This document shows, piece by piece, positions 1 through 8,929 of a stretch of DNA of 64,000 nt; the first letter of the stretch is position 1, and each line of letters begins with the position of its first letter. A program made the position numbers and the translations under genes. The notes below the pieces were generated by a model, which saw only the letters and a program-made list of their open reading frames with translations, was not told the origin of the DNA and did no database searches. Source of the DNA: an uncultured Bacilli bacterium (GTDB lineage: Bacteria > Bacillota_I > Bacilli_A > RFN20 > CAG-826); NCBI GenBank assembly GCA_934725985.1, contig CAKVCX010000002.1, positions 124,001 through 188,000 on the forward strand, read 5' to 3'.

Positions 1-2
1 TC

Positions 3-563
3 GATAGTAAATATCTTCTTTATAGTGATACTTTTTTTTGGCTTTCGGATTCAATGATTTGCAATGAATGCTTTGGGTGCGATGATCCAAACATAGGCTT
101 GATATTAAATGAAAATCGCTCTTCGATAAAATGCTATATGGGCGATACAGGTCTTTTAGTTTCACATGCTTTTCATGAAAAAGAACTAATTAATTTGAAA
201 ATTTATGACCAAATTTTAAGTGGTAAATTAAGCATTAATAAAGGCATGCTTTATGAAAACATTATTGCGCAAATGTTGGTGGCAAATGGTCACAAATTAT
301 ATTTTTATACACATTACGATGAATTTAGCAAAAAAAACGATATAGAAATTGATTTTTTATTAACAAACGAAAGCAAAACTAATTTAAAAATAACTCCAAT
401 AGAGGTCAAATCTTCTAAAAATTATTCCACCGATTCTTTCGATAAATTTAGTCGAAGATTTTCAAACAGAATCGGCGAAAAAATTATCATTCATCCAAAA
501 TCTTTTAGAGTTAGAGATGACGGCGTTATCTGTCTCCCTGCCTATATGGCTTTCCTTTTATAA
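3..563 (+). CDS. ATP-binding protein, DUF4143 C-terminal part (5' truncated by window)
   Basis: The frame is open from base 3, so the gene starts before the window; 186 residues are visible. They match the C-terminal DUF4143 region of AAA-type ATPases: KCYMGDTGLLVSHAF, then GMLYENIIAQML, then the nuclease-like pair EIDFLL and PIEVKSSK. In this family an N-terminal AAA domain (Walker A/B) precedes this part and would lie upstream. The PD-(D/E)xK-like EIDF...EVK arrangement is visible near residues 115-135. The cellular role of the family is poorly defined. A run of AT-rich, gene-free DNA follows it. Confidence 0.85.
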   Translation, partial: DSKYLLYSDTFFWLSDSMICNECFGCDDPNIGLILNENRSSIKCYMGDTGLLVSHAFHEKELINLKIYDQILSGKLSINKGMLYENIIAQMLVANGHKLYFYTHYDEFSKKNDIEIDFLLTNESKTNLKITPIEVKSSKNYSTDSFDKFSRRFSNRIGEKIIIHPKSFRVRDDGVICLPAYMAFLL

Positions 564-1047
564 AAAAGTTAAAAATTATTTTTGTCCGTTAACGCTTTGC
601 GAATGCTTTAAAAAAGCTATTAGTTTAAAGTGAAATTTGTTTTAACGTAAAATTTTAAGTTACTAATATTTAACGATTTCCAAAACTGTTTTAAGAAAAC
701 AAGGTTTTAAAACAAAATATAAAATTTGCTAAAGTCAACATCAAGCAAGCGACTGTTCAAATGTAAAACTAATATGAGCACACGGTTGAAATGTAATGTT
801 GTGTTTTATCTTTTCTAATATTTTACCAAGATAGTTTATTGGCTATAAAAGCTTTTGGATTATTTAATTTTGTTAAATCACGTATCAATTGTACAAGTTT
901 TCTACAAGATATGATTATAGGCTTTTTACAATAGATTTATAAATAATGCTATTTTTAAGTCGATTTATTGCTAATTTTACTAACATATTGTCAAATTAGC
1001 GGAAAAATCACTTTTTTTGGCTCTTAGTATAATGAGAGAATAAAAAT
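564..1047. other. intergenic stretch without a recognisable gene
   Basis: About 480 AT-rich bases without a convincing coding frame. Near 750-810 there are two short imperfect copies of a GTT(C/G)AAATGTAA element. A consensus -10 hexamer TATAAT at 1028-1033 sits only 14 bases before the ATG at 1048; no good -35 is seen 16-18 bases upstream (a TTGTCA at 988-993 is too far away). I see no other RNA gene, repeat or mobile element. Confidence 0.5.
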
Positions 1048-1916
1048 ATGAAATCAAAGTTATTAACTAAATTCATCGCTCCTATTATTCCTTGCCTAAT
1101 GGCGGCATCGGCATCATCTTATTATTCTCAATCATATGGTATCGCAATTGACTCATCGGCTGTTGATGGGCTTGTCGCATCCGATACAACATCTACCACA
1201 ATTATGAGCACTAGAAATGATAAAATGGCAGATTTGTTTTGTCTTATGATGTTTTTTCTATGAAACATTATTCAATGAAGACTGTTGATCGTCCGCATTT
1301 TTCTGTGTTTTTTAAAACAAAAATTAACCTATACACACAGGTGCAATATGCAAACGGATTGGGTGGATGGTTTACTGAAAAGGACAACACAAGTTTGGAA
1401 CAGGCTGAGGTAATTGCCACTTTCGATTCCTGGGGTCAAACCGAATATTCTAATAGGGTATTATTCGGCATAGAGACAGATGGCTATGTCAACACGGTTA
1501 ATCCCGCTCTTAACCAAAATTATTACGGAGTATATGAAGGAACAGCTTCATCGGCTAATGATTTGTCTGGGAGATTTACTGTTTATTGTCAAACATATTT
1601 TGATGATGATGCATTAAGATACAATGGGCTAACTAAGATTGATCAGCCAAAAGTTAAAGTCGAAAGATCTTGCATCCGCGATTCAACTGCTTCAAATAGG
1701 ATAAAACATAGCACAAAATTTTTTCATGAAAGTTATCCAACTTCTGGAGAATCATTAACATATTTTGGAAAATTCGACATAATCCCGCCCGATAATACAA
1801 ATTCTATTTCTTTCAAATTAGATTTATTTGCTTTTTGTGCAATTGCTAGAGGATCCGGCTGGGGCGAGTGCTTGAAATCCGGAATTGCTACCGCGAATAT
1901 AACACTAAATTACTAA
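1048..1916 (+). pseudogene. secreted protein of unknown function, interrupted by a frameshift
   Basis: The first frame (1048-1263) gives a signal peptide (Lys-rich start, hydrophobic run, Ala-Ser-Ala) and a short mature part, then stops. The second frame (to 1916) continues as a roughly 220-residue extracellular-looking protein with no methionine start of its own and no ribosome site. The frames overlap around 1224-1260, next to a run of six T at 1252-1257, so one indel would restore a protein of about 285 residues. I do not recognise the family; there is no lipobox, LPXTG or C-terminal membrane helix. The stop lies 9 bases before the ABC ATPase start, so it is probably cotranscribed with that exporter and may be its cargo or partner. 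Whether this is a true mutation, a phase-variable tract or a sequencing error cannot be decided here. Confidence 0.6.
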
Positions 1917-1925
1917 ATTGTGTCA

Positions 1926-2624
1926 ATGATTGAAATCAACTCTTTAAAAAAATCTTTTGGGAAAAAACATGTTTTAGAAGACATATCTTTTTCTTTGGAA
2001 AAAGGAAAAATTTGTGGACTAATTGGGGCTAATGGGGTCGGGAAATCTACTTTGATGAAAATTATAGTTGGCTTAAACCTGCCTGATGATGGTTCTATTA
2101 AATTAAATGGCATAGACCTACTTAATAATAGAGAAAAATTTAAGATGGGCTTCATGATTGAAGAACCTGTCTTTTATCAAAACTTAAGCGGCTATCAAAA
2201 TTTGTTATTAATTGCTGGCTTATATTCGAACTTTGATAAAGAAAACATCGATTGGGCTTTAGAAAAGGTTGGGCTATTGGCTAGAAAAAATGATTTATAT
2301 AAGACTTATTCATTAGGAATGAAGCAACGATTGCACTTTGCTTTGTCAATAATGAATAAGCCGGATATTCTAATTTTAGACGAGCCTTTTAATGGAGTTG
2401 ATCCGGTCACGGTTATAGTATTTGAAAAACTTTTGAAAGAGTTTGCTTCAAATGGTTGTATAATTTTTGTTTCTTCCCATGAAATAAGAGAACTTCAATA
2501 TTTTTGCGATGAAGTTTTTATATTGTCAGGTGGGAAAATAGTGTTTACAACTTCTTCGCCAAAAGAAGTTGACTTATTTAAAAAGTTTTCCGAATATGCA
2601 ACTTCTAGCATAGAGGTTAGTTAA
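1926..2624 (+). CDS. ABC transporter ATP-binding protein
   Basis: Nucleotide-binding subunit of an exporter-type ABC transporter, 232 residues. Walker A is GANGVGKST near residue 35; the signature is YSLGMKQRLHFALSIM; Walker B follows as ILILDEPFNGVD; the switch histidine is in FVSSHEI. The size and the short C-terminus match single-domain ATPases of the bacitracin/lantibiotic-export type. ATG 1926 is chosen; an in-frame GTG at 1920 is also possible, and neither has a clear Shine-Dalgarno, which suggests coupling to the gene upstream. Its stop overlaps the start of the first permease (TAATG). Substrate unknown. Confidence 0.9.
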   Translation: MIEINSLKKSFGKKHVLEDISFSLEKGKICGLIGANGVGKSTLMKIIVGLNLPDDGSIKLNGIDLLNNREKFKMGFMIEEPVFYQNLSGYQNLLLIAGLYSNFDKENIDWALEKVGLLARKNDLYKTYSLGMKQRLHFALSIMNKPDILILDEPFNGVDPVTVIVFEKLLKEFASNGCIIFVSSHEIRELQYFCDEVFILSGGKIVFTTSSPKEVDLFKKFSEYATSSIEVS

Positions 2625-3586
2625 TGAAAGGGTTCTTTTCTTATAAATTCACCTTGTTAAAAGAAAACAAAAGATATCTCTTTTTTCTTTTGCTTATGTT
2701 TTTATTAATTTTTATATCTTTGTTTTTAGCTTTTTTAAATAGGTCTTCTTCTTGTCCGCCCAATAAAAACTTAGAAGAAACGTTGGCTGAGTATCAATTA
2801 ACTATTTCTAGTTTTGAAAGGCAATATCAAAATAGAGAAATTAGTTATGAAGATATGGTGTTTAGTAGTGCAAAATATTGGTATTTTGTTAAAACAAGAA
2901 CTGCTAGTTGGAATTACTTCGATCCAACCTTAGTCGATCCAAACAATAAAGTCGCTTCTTCATTCTATTCTTTATCTACTTATTTCTTTCCGCTTTTTTC
3001 TTCACTTGTTGGGTTAATAATTGGGGCTTTTTGTTTTGTTAGTGATTTTTCTAGCAAAAGAATTAAAAATATAATGAGTTCTAATAGAATAAGAAAAGAA
3101 TTGTTTAAAGATACAATTTTTCTGTCTTTTATTCTTATATTTTCTATTATCTTTTTTGCTTGGCTTGCTGCATTTATTCTAACGTTACCAATACACGGTA
3201 AAATGATTTTAAGGCAAATAAATGAATGCGTGTATAAAGAATCGGTTCTAAAAATTGTTATTTTTCTTCTTTTTGATGGCTTTATTTGTTCTATTTTTTT
3301 CTTTTCTTTAAGTGTTTTTATTGGGCTTTTTTCTAAAAATATAGCTTTTTCGTTTTCTCTTCCTTTTGCCTCCTGTTTAGTATTTGTTCTTTTAGCAGCT
3401 AGTATTTCCAATAAATATATGTATAAAAAAGAATTAATTTGCTCATTTTTACCCTTTTCAGGACCTCTTCTTTTGCTTAGTTTTGGAACTAGTGTTTACT
3501 TTTATATAGATTTAGGAGTTTATTTTGCTATTTCTTTGCTTTTGTTAATTTTTATCAAAAGGAGATATGAAAGAATCGATGTATAA
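2624..3586 (+). CDS. ABC transporter permease protein (first of two)
   Basis: An integral membrane protein of 320 residues with about six hydrophobic segments: one near residues 17-38, then a soluble extracytoplasmic loop of about 80 residues, then a cluster of helices to the C-terminus. This layout fits ABC-2 type exporter permeases. It begins inside the stop codon of the ATPase gene and overlaps the next permease by 20 bases, so the three are one translational unit and probably form a heterodimeric membrane domain over the ATPase. No substrate motif is visible. Confidence 0.75.
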   Translation: MKGFFSYKFTLLKENKRYLFFLLLMFLLIFISLFLAFLNRSSSCPPNKNLEETLAEYQLTISSFERQYQNREISYEDMVFSSAKYWYFVKTRTASWNYFDPTLVDPNNKVASSFYSLSTYFFPLFSSLVGLIIGAFCFVSDFSSKRIKNIMSSNRIRKELFKDTIFLSFILIFSIIFFAWLAAFILTLPIHGKMILRQINECVYKESVLKIVIFLLFDGFICSIFFFSLSVFIGLFSKNIAFSFSLPFASCLVFVLLAASISNKYMYKKELICSFLPFSGPLLLLSFGTSVYFYIDLGVYFAISLLLLIFIKRRYERIDV

Positions 3587-4526
3587 TAATGAAATAAAAA
3601 GAAGCTTTATTTATTCGTTTAAAAGAATGTTTTACGATTCTAGCGTTTTTGCTTTCATAATTATTTCATTTATCTTTTCTTTGCTATTGTGTTTGCTACT
3701 AAGCAATGTTTTTTCTATGGTTCCAACCTATGCCGGATCTGATTTTATGAATTTATGCGAACAAAAAATGGCCGATAATTTAAAAATGTACCAAGAAACT
3801 AATGATGTTGTGTGTTTAGAAAATTACCAGTATTTTTCATTACTTTTTGAAAATAAAATTAATCCAGAATCATTTTATGCGTTTGGCAAAAAAGGGTTAA
3901 TGGGTTATGAGTTAAGCGCCTCTTCTTCTTTTTTGCTAAAGTTTATTTCTTTTATCCCCTTTTCATTTTGCATTGTGTGTCTATATCCTGCATGGTGTTT
4001 GTTTTTTTCTAGTGATTCTAAGAATTCATATAAAAACGTTATTCCTTCTTCTATTCATAAAAATAGTTTTATTATCGGAAAATTATTTTTCTATTTTTTG
4101 CTTATTTTAATAAATTATATTTTGCTATTTATTATTGCGCTGCCTTTTTATAAATTAAAAACTGTTTTGCTTTTTAATGGGGGCTCTTGGGAACTAACTT
4201 CCATCTATTCTTTGGCTTTAAAAAGAAGTGGGTATGGCATTCTAACTTCATTTGCCATTGGTTCATTGATTTTAATATTTGGAGCATTTTTTAAAAAAGG
4301 CTTAGATTTTGGTATCTTTTTAACTTTTTTGTCTATTGTCTTATGTGCCGTTTGCGTTTTTTTAAATATTTCATACCCTTCATTTGGAATTTATGTTTTA
4401 GGGGTAGGCGAGAATATGGATGAAATTCAAAATATCATCCCTTCTCTAATAAGGGTTTTCGAAGGTGTTTTTGCTATTTGCTTATCGTTAATTCTTGTTA
4501 TTAAATCTCAATTGGAAATTAGTTAA
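3567..4526 (+). CDS. ABC transporter permease protein (second of two)
   Basis: An integral membrane protein of 319 residues with the same architecture as the permease before it: N-terminal helix near residues 26-47, an extracytoplasmic loop of about 70 residues, then about five helices. ATG 3567 is only two bases after an AGGAG; an in-frame ATG at 3579 is 14 bases after it, so the exact start is uncertain. It overlaps the previous gene. Partner of the 1926-3586 subunits in an exporter of unknown substrate; the truncated secreted protein upstream is the only cargo candidate nearby. Confidence 0.72.
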   Translation: MKESMYNNEIKRSFIYSFKRMFYDSSVFAFIIISFIFSLLLCLLLSNVFSMVPTYAGSDFMNLCEQKMADNLKMYQETNDVVCLENYQYFSLLFENKINPESFYAFGKKGLMGYELSASSSFLLKFISFIPFSFCIVCLYPAWCLFFSSDSKNSYKNVIPSSIHKNSFIIGKLFFYFLLILINYILLFIIALPFYKLKTVLLFNGGSWELTSIYSLALKRSGYGILTSFAIGSLILIFGAFFKKGLDFGIFLTFLSIVLCAVCVFLNISYPSFGIYVLGVGENMDEIQNIIPSLIRVFEGVFAICLSLILVIKSQLEIS

Positions 4527-4587
4527 TTAAATTAAACAAGTATTTTTAAACTAATTAGATATATAATTTTGCTAAGGAGATTTATTT

Positions 4588-6051
4588 ATGCCCTGTACAA
4601 CAATATTAGTAGGAAAAAACGCATCGAATAATGGCTCGACTATAATTGCTAGAAATGATGATTCACCTAGTGGCTATTTCCATGTTAAAAAGCTTTCAAT
4701 TATTAAAAGAAACGCTCAAGTAGGAGTTTATAAATCAAAAATCAGCCATCTTTCCATTCCTTTGCCTTCTTTTTCATATAGATATACATTAATGCCAAAT
4801 GTCGATTCAAAAGAAGGGGTTTGGGGTGCTGCTGGAATTAATGAGAAAAATGTTGCCATGTCTGCGACTGAAACCATTACTAGCAACCCAAGAGTTTTAG
4901 GTGCCGATCCTTATGTAGAACTTCATAAGGAAAACGGAAAAGAAATCCCAGGTGGTATAGGGGAAGAAGACTTAATTAGTTTAGTTCTCCCTTACATTAG
5001 TTCGGCTAGAGAAGGGGTAATTAGGCTTGCTTGTTTATTAGAACAATATGGTACATATGAGCCTAATGGCATTGCAATTAGTGATAAAGATGAAATATGG
5101 TGGCTTGAAACTATAGGAGGCCATCATTATATTGCCAAAAGAGTCCCAGATGATCGCTGCGTTATTATGCCAAATCAATTCGGCATGGATGAATTTGACT
5201 TTACTGATGCTTATGGCAGCAAAATCAACCATATGTGTTCATCGGATTTAAAAGAATTTATTGATAGATATCATTTAAATACTAACCAAAGTGATAAATT
5301 CAATCCTCGTTTAGCTTTTGGAAGCCATGATGATTCTGACCATATTTATAACACTCCACGGGCTTGGTATATGGGAAGATACCTTTGCCCAAGAAGCATT
5401 TCTTGGGAAGGGGAGAATAGACAATATTCCCCTGAAGACGATGATTTGCCTTGGAGTTTGGTCCCTGACCGTAAAATTACTATAGAAGATGTCAAATACA
5501 TTCTTTCTTCGCATTATCAAGGTACGGAATTCGATCCTTATGGGAAAATAAATTCCGATAAAAAGAATATGTATCGCAGCATTGGGGTTAATAGGACTTC
5601 GTTTTTGGCAATGCTAGAAATTAGGAACAATGTTCCTTTTGAAATAGCGGCAATCGAATGGGTATGCTTTGCTTCAAATGTCTTTAATGCTCCTTTGCCT
5701 ATATATGCTAATGTCGATAAAGCTCCCGCCTATTTAACTAATACGACCTTAAAAGTATCAACCTCTTCTTTTTATTGGGCATCTAGACTAATATCTGCTT
5801 TAAGCGATTCTCATTTTCAAAAGACTTCTATCCACATTGAAAGATATCAAAACGCTTGTTTCAATAATAGTCATAGGTTGCTTAATAAATATGATGAATT
5901 ATTTAAAAAGAATAACGACTTATCTTTACTCAATAAGGCTAATGAAGAACTGGCTTTAGTAATTAAAAATGAAACCGATAAAGTTCTTAACAATGTCTTA
6001 TATGAATCTAGCATGCTTATGAAAAATGCTTTTGCTAGAAGTGATAATTAA
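4588..6051 (+). CDS. dipeptidase, peptidase family C69 (PepD-like)
   Basis: 487 residues starting MPCTTILVGKNASNNGST, the typical N-terminus of C69 dipeptidases of the Lactobacillus PepD type, in which the near-terminal cysteine (here Cys3) is the nucleophile. The following segment NDDSPSGYFHVK and the internal EIWWLETIGGHHYIAKRVPDD also fit the family, and the length is usual. No signal peptide, so it probably hydrolyses dipeptides in the cytoplasm. A good ribosome site (AAGGAG) precedes the ATG. The gene converges on tex and shares four bases (TTAA) with it. Confidence 0.88.
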   Translation: MPCTTILVGKNASNNGSTIIARNDDSPSGYFHVKKLSIIKRNAQVGVYKSKISHLSIPLPSFSYRYTLMPNVDSKEGVWGAAGINEKNVAMSATETITSNPRVLGADPYVELHKENGKEIPGGIGEEDLISLVLPYISSAREGVIRLACLLEQYGTYEPNGIAISDKDEIWWLETIGGHHYIAKRVPDDRCVIMPNQFGMDEFDFTDAYGSKINHMCSSDLKEFIDRYHLNTNQSDKFNPRLAFGSHDDSDHIYNTPRAWYMGRYLCPRSISWEGENRQYSPEDDDLPWSLVPDRKITIEDVKYILSSHYQGTEFDPYGKINSDKKNMYRSIGVNRTSFLAMLEIRNNVPFEIAAIEWVCFASNVFNAPLPIYANVDKAPAYLTNTTLKVSTSSFYWASRLISALSDSHFQKTSIHIERYQNACFNNSHRLLNKYDELFKKNNDLSLLNKANEELALVIKNETDKVLNNVLYESSMLMKNAFARSDN

Positions 6052-8195
6052 TTATTTACTTGTTTTAAAGACAAAGAGATTCTTTTTCTATCTAAATCAA
6101 TTTTAATTATTTTTACTTTTATAATTTCTCCTAAATAAAGTTTTTCGCTTGGATGCTTTATAAAGCTATCTGAAATTTCTGAGATATGCAATAAGCCATC
6201 TTGATGGACACCAATATCTACAAAAGCCCCAAAATCTGATAAATTACGCACAGTTCCATTTAGTTCCATCCCGACGCTTAAGTTTTTAATGTCGGTTACT
6301 TTTTTGTCTAAAATTGCCGATTCTATTTTTTCTCTTGGGTCTCTTCCTGGCTTTTTTAATTCCTCGATAATGTCGGCCAATGTATAGATGCCTATATTTA
6401 ATTCTTTAGATAAAGTTAATATATCTAAATTAGAATTTAAGATGGAATTAGACTTCTCGCTACCAATTTCGCTTAAATTTAGTCCAACCTTTTTTATTAA
6501 TTCTAACGCGGCTTTATAATCTTTTGGATGGACCGCTGTTTTTTCTAGAGGGTTAGAGTTATTTATGCGTAAAAAACCTGCGGCAGACATAAATGTTTTT
6601 TCGCCAAAACCTTTTACTTTCAATAACTCTTTTCTTTCTTTGAAAGGACCATTTTCTTCCTTATACATTATAATCGAATTGGCTATTTTTTCATTTAGTC
6701 CCGAAACGTATTTTAGCAAAGAAGAAGAGGCAGTATTTAAATACACGCCTACCTCATTTACGGCATCAATGGTCGCCTCTTCCAAAGTTTGCTTTAGCTT
6801 TTTTTGGTCTAAATCATGTTGATATTGGCCTACCCCAATTGATTCTGGAGGAATTTTTACTAGTTCTGCCATTGGGTCTAATAAACGCCTGGCTAAACAA
6901 ACGGAAGAACGTTCTTCTATGTCCATGTTTGGAAATTCTTTTGCAGCAAGAGGAGAAGCGCTATAAACAGAGGCACCTGATTCGTTAACGATTGTTATAT
7001 TGACTTGTTTTATATTGTTCTTTTCTAAAAAGGAATTGAGGAATTTTTCACTTTCCCTGCTAGCGGTTCCATTTCCTAAGGCAATGCAATCATAGCCATA
7101 TTGTTTATAAATGGAAAGCAATTTGGCTTCGGCTTCTTTTTCTTTTCCTATGGTTGGAAAAATAATTGAAGAAGTTAAAACGGTTCCCTCTTTATTGATT
7201 AATGCCAATTTGCATCCATTTTTATATCCTGGGTCAAACCCTAATATTTGCTTATCTTTTAAAGGCGAAGCAAGAAGTAGTTGCCTTAAGTTTTTAGAAA
7301 ATAAAGATAAGGATGCATCTTGGGCTTTTGCAAATAGATCAGATAATATTTCGTTTTCAATAGATGGACCCATTAATCTTTTATAAGAATCTTGGATTGT
7401 GTCTTTTAGTATATTTTCATAGAAATCGCCTTTTCTTCGTATTATTTTTCTAGCTATTTCATTTTGAATCGTTAAAGAATCATATACAAAGGAAAATGTT
7501 AATTTCTTTTCTTTTTTGCCTCTAAGCAAGGCCAAAATTTGGTACGACTTTATTTTATAGATAGGCGTTTCAAAATTATTGTAATTTTCATATTTATTGG
7601 TTATGTCTTCTTTTGTTTGCTTGGATTTGATTGTACCTTTTTTGTTTATATAGTTTTTGCTAAATAAGTAAAAGGTAGGGTCATCTGATATATCCTCGGC
7701 GATTATATCTTTTGCCCCATTAATGGCCTCTTCTATGTTATTGATGCCTTTTTCTTTGTTTATAAAAGAAGAAGCATATTTATTTAAACTAATCAAATCA
7801 CCATTTTGTTCAAGAATATAAGCTGCTAATCTTTTTAATCCTTTTTCGAGCGCAATAGAACCTCTAGTTTTTCTTTTTGGCTTATATGGTCTATAGATAG
7901 TTTCTAGCAAATTAAGGTTATCGCATTCTTCGATTTGCTTTTCTAATTCTTTAGTCAACTTATCTTGCTCTTTTATGCTTTTTAAAACTGTTTGTTTTCT
8001 CTCTTCAAGCTTTATAAATTTTTCTCTTTCTTCTTCTAAAGTTCTTAAGGTTACATCGGTTAAATTTCCAGTCTCCTCCTTTTTATATCTAGCAATAAAA
8101 GGGACTGTTGAACCTTCTTCTAATAATTTTATGGTCGTTTTGACTTGGGTTTGTCTAAGATTTAATTTGTTTGATAAATACGAGATAATATCCAT
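6048..8195 (-). CDS. tex: Tex-like S1 RNA-binding transcription accessory protein
   Basis: 715 residues, full length for Tex/YhgF. Order: N-terminal helical region (residues 1-200, including LLEEGSTVPFIARYKKEETG), a YqgF/RNase-H-like region near 300-440 (GFDPGYKNGCKLALINKEG), helix-hairpin-helix segments near 490-570, and an S1 domain at the C-terminus (about 640-712, GTVRNLSDFGAFVDIGVHQDG). Tex binds nucleic acid and associates with transcription; its precise role here is inferred from the family. The start is supported by the conserved N-terminus. The stop overlaps the dipeptidase stop on the other strand, leaving no room for separate terminators. Confidence 0.95.
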   Translation of the reverse strand: MDIISYLSNKLNLRQTQVKTTIKLLEEGSTVPFIARYKKEETGNLTDVTLRTLEEEREKFIKLEERKQTVLKSIKEQDKLTKELEKQIEECDNLNLLETIYRPYKPKRKTRGSIALEKGLKRLAAYILEQNGDLISLNKYASSFINKEKGINNIEEAINGAKDIIAEDISDDPTFYLFSKNYINKKGTIKSKQTKEDITNKYENYNNFETPIYKIKSYQILALLRGKKEKKLTFSFVYDSLTIQNEIARKIIRRKGDFYENILKDTIQDSYKRLMGPSIENEILSDLFAKAQDASLSLFSKNLRQLLLASPLKDKQILGFDPGYKNGCKLALINKEGTVLTSSIIFPTIGKEKEAEAKLLSIYKQYGYDCIALGNGTASRESEKFLNSFLEKNNIKQVNITIVNESGASVYSASPLAAKEFPNMDIEERSSVCLARRLLDPMAELVKIPPESIGVGQYQHDLDQKKLKQTLEEATIDAVNEVGVYLNTASSSLLKYVSGLNEKIANSIIMYKEENGPFKERKELLKVKGFGEKTFMSAAGFLRINNSNPLEKTAVHPKDYKAALELIKKVGLNLSEIGSEKSNSILNSNLDILTLSKELNIGIYTLADIIEELKKPGRDPREKIESAILDKKVTDIKNLSVGMELNGTVRNLSDFGAFVDIGVHQDGLLHISEISDSFIKHPSEKLYLGEIIKVKIIKIDLDRKRISLSLKQVNN

Positions 8196-8349
8196 GTTTT
8201 AATTTTAATCTAATCTTCTTTATTTTTTGAATAATAATTTAAAAAGAAAAAAGGATAGTTATCATTTGCTATAAAGAATTTGACATGCAATAATTGCCTT
8301 AATGTTTAAGATTAAATCTATTGATTTTAAACAACTGAGGAAAACTAAA

Positions 8350-8377
8350 TTGTTATCAATGAGTTTTTTGCTAAAAT
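8350..8377 (+). promoter_or_regulatory. promoter of the lipoprotein gene
   Basis: TTGTTA at 8350-8355, a 16-base spacer and TAAAAT at 8372-8377, followed by a ribosome site (AAAGGA) before ATG 8405. Confidence 0.55.
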
Positions 8378-8404
8378 AAGAGACGTAAAAAAAGGAAGAA
8401 TAAA

Positions 8405-8929
8405 ATGAAAAACTATATTAGAAAAACATGTCTATTTCTTCTAGTTGTACCGACTCTATTTTCGTGCGGTTCTTTGGGTGATGTTTCCATTGGCTTAGGC
8501 GATGGGCTAAAGGAAAACGATGCGGTGAGAGTTGATTTCACGCTTCCAAAGGCATTAAAGCAAGGCACAAAAATGAATTTCAAATTTTATGCCGAAAAAG
8601 ATGTTGAGTTTGCTCCTTCTTATTCATTTAGCATTTTTGATGTCGATCCTTTGACTAATGAGTCTTATCACGAAAGTGTATTGATTAGTTTCGATAAAGA
8701 AAAATTGGAATCTTTAAAGAAAGATGATGGAAGCTATGGCGATTATACGGTTGAGTTACTTTTTTCTAATCTAGATAATTATTTCCAAAATAGTAGTGAT
8801 AAAATAGGTTCTTATTTCGTTTTTCATACTAGCGATTGGACTAGAAATGAGATAACTAAATATTCTTCTTTTCTTTTTAAATATACTTATTCGAATAACG
8901 AAGTTTCTCTTTTTGATGCTTACGAATAA
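8405..8929 (+). CDS. putative lipoprotein of unknown function
   Basis: 174 residues. The N-terminus has Lys/Arg residues, a hydrophobic stretch and a lipobox ending LFSC (Cys21), so the product is predicted to be lipid-anchored on the outer face of the membrane. The mature part is polar and rich in Asp, Phe and Ser with beta-strand character; I do not recognise a family. It has its own promoter and converges on the HAD-HD gene with stop codons directly adjacent (TAATTA). Confidence 0.75.
   Translation: MKNYIRKTCLFLLVVPTLFSCGSLGDVSIGLGDGLKENDAVRVDFTLPKALKQGTKMNFKFYAEKDVEFAPSYSFSIFDVDPLTNESYHESVLISFDKEKLESLKKDDGSYGDYTVELLFSNLDNYFQNSSDKIGSYFVFHTSDWTRNEITKYSSFLFKYTYSNNEVSLFDAYE

Noticed and set aside
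1239..1263. Programmed -1 ribosomal frameshift in the secreted-protein gene
   Set aside because: The T run is out of register for a standard slippery heptamer (the codon before it would re-pair as GTT) and no downstream structure is obvious; an indel is simpler.
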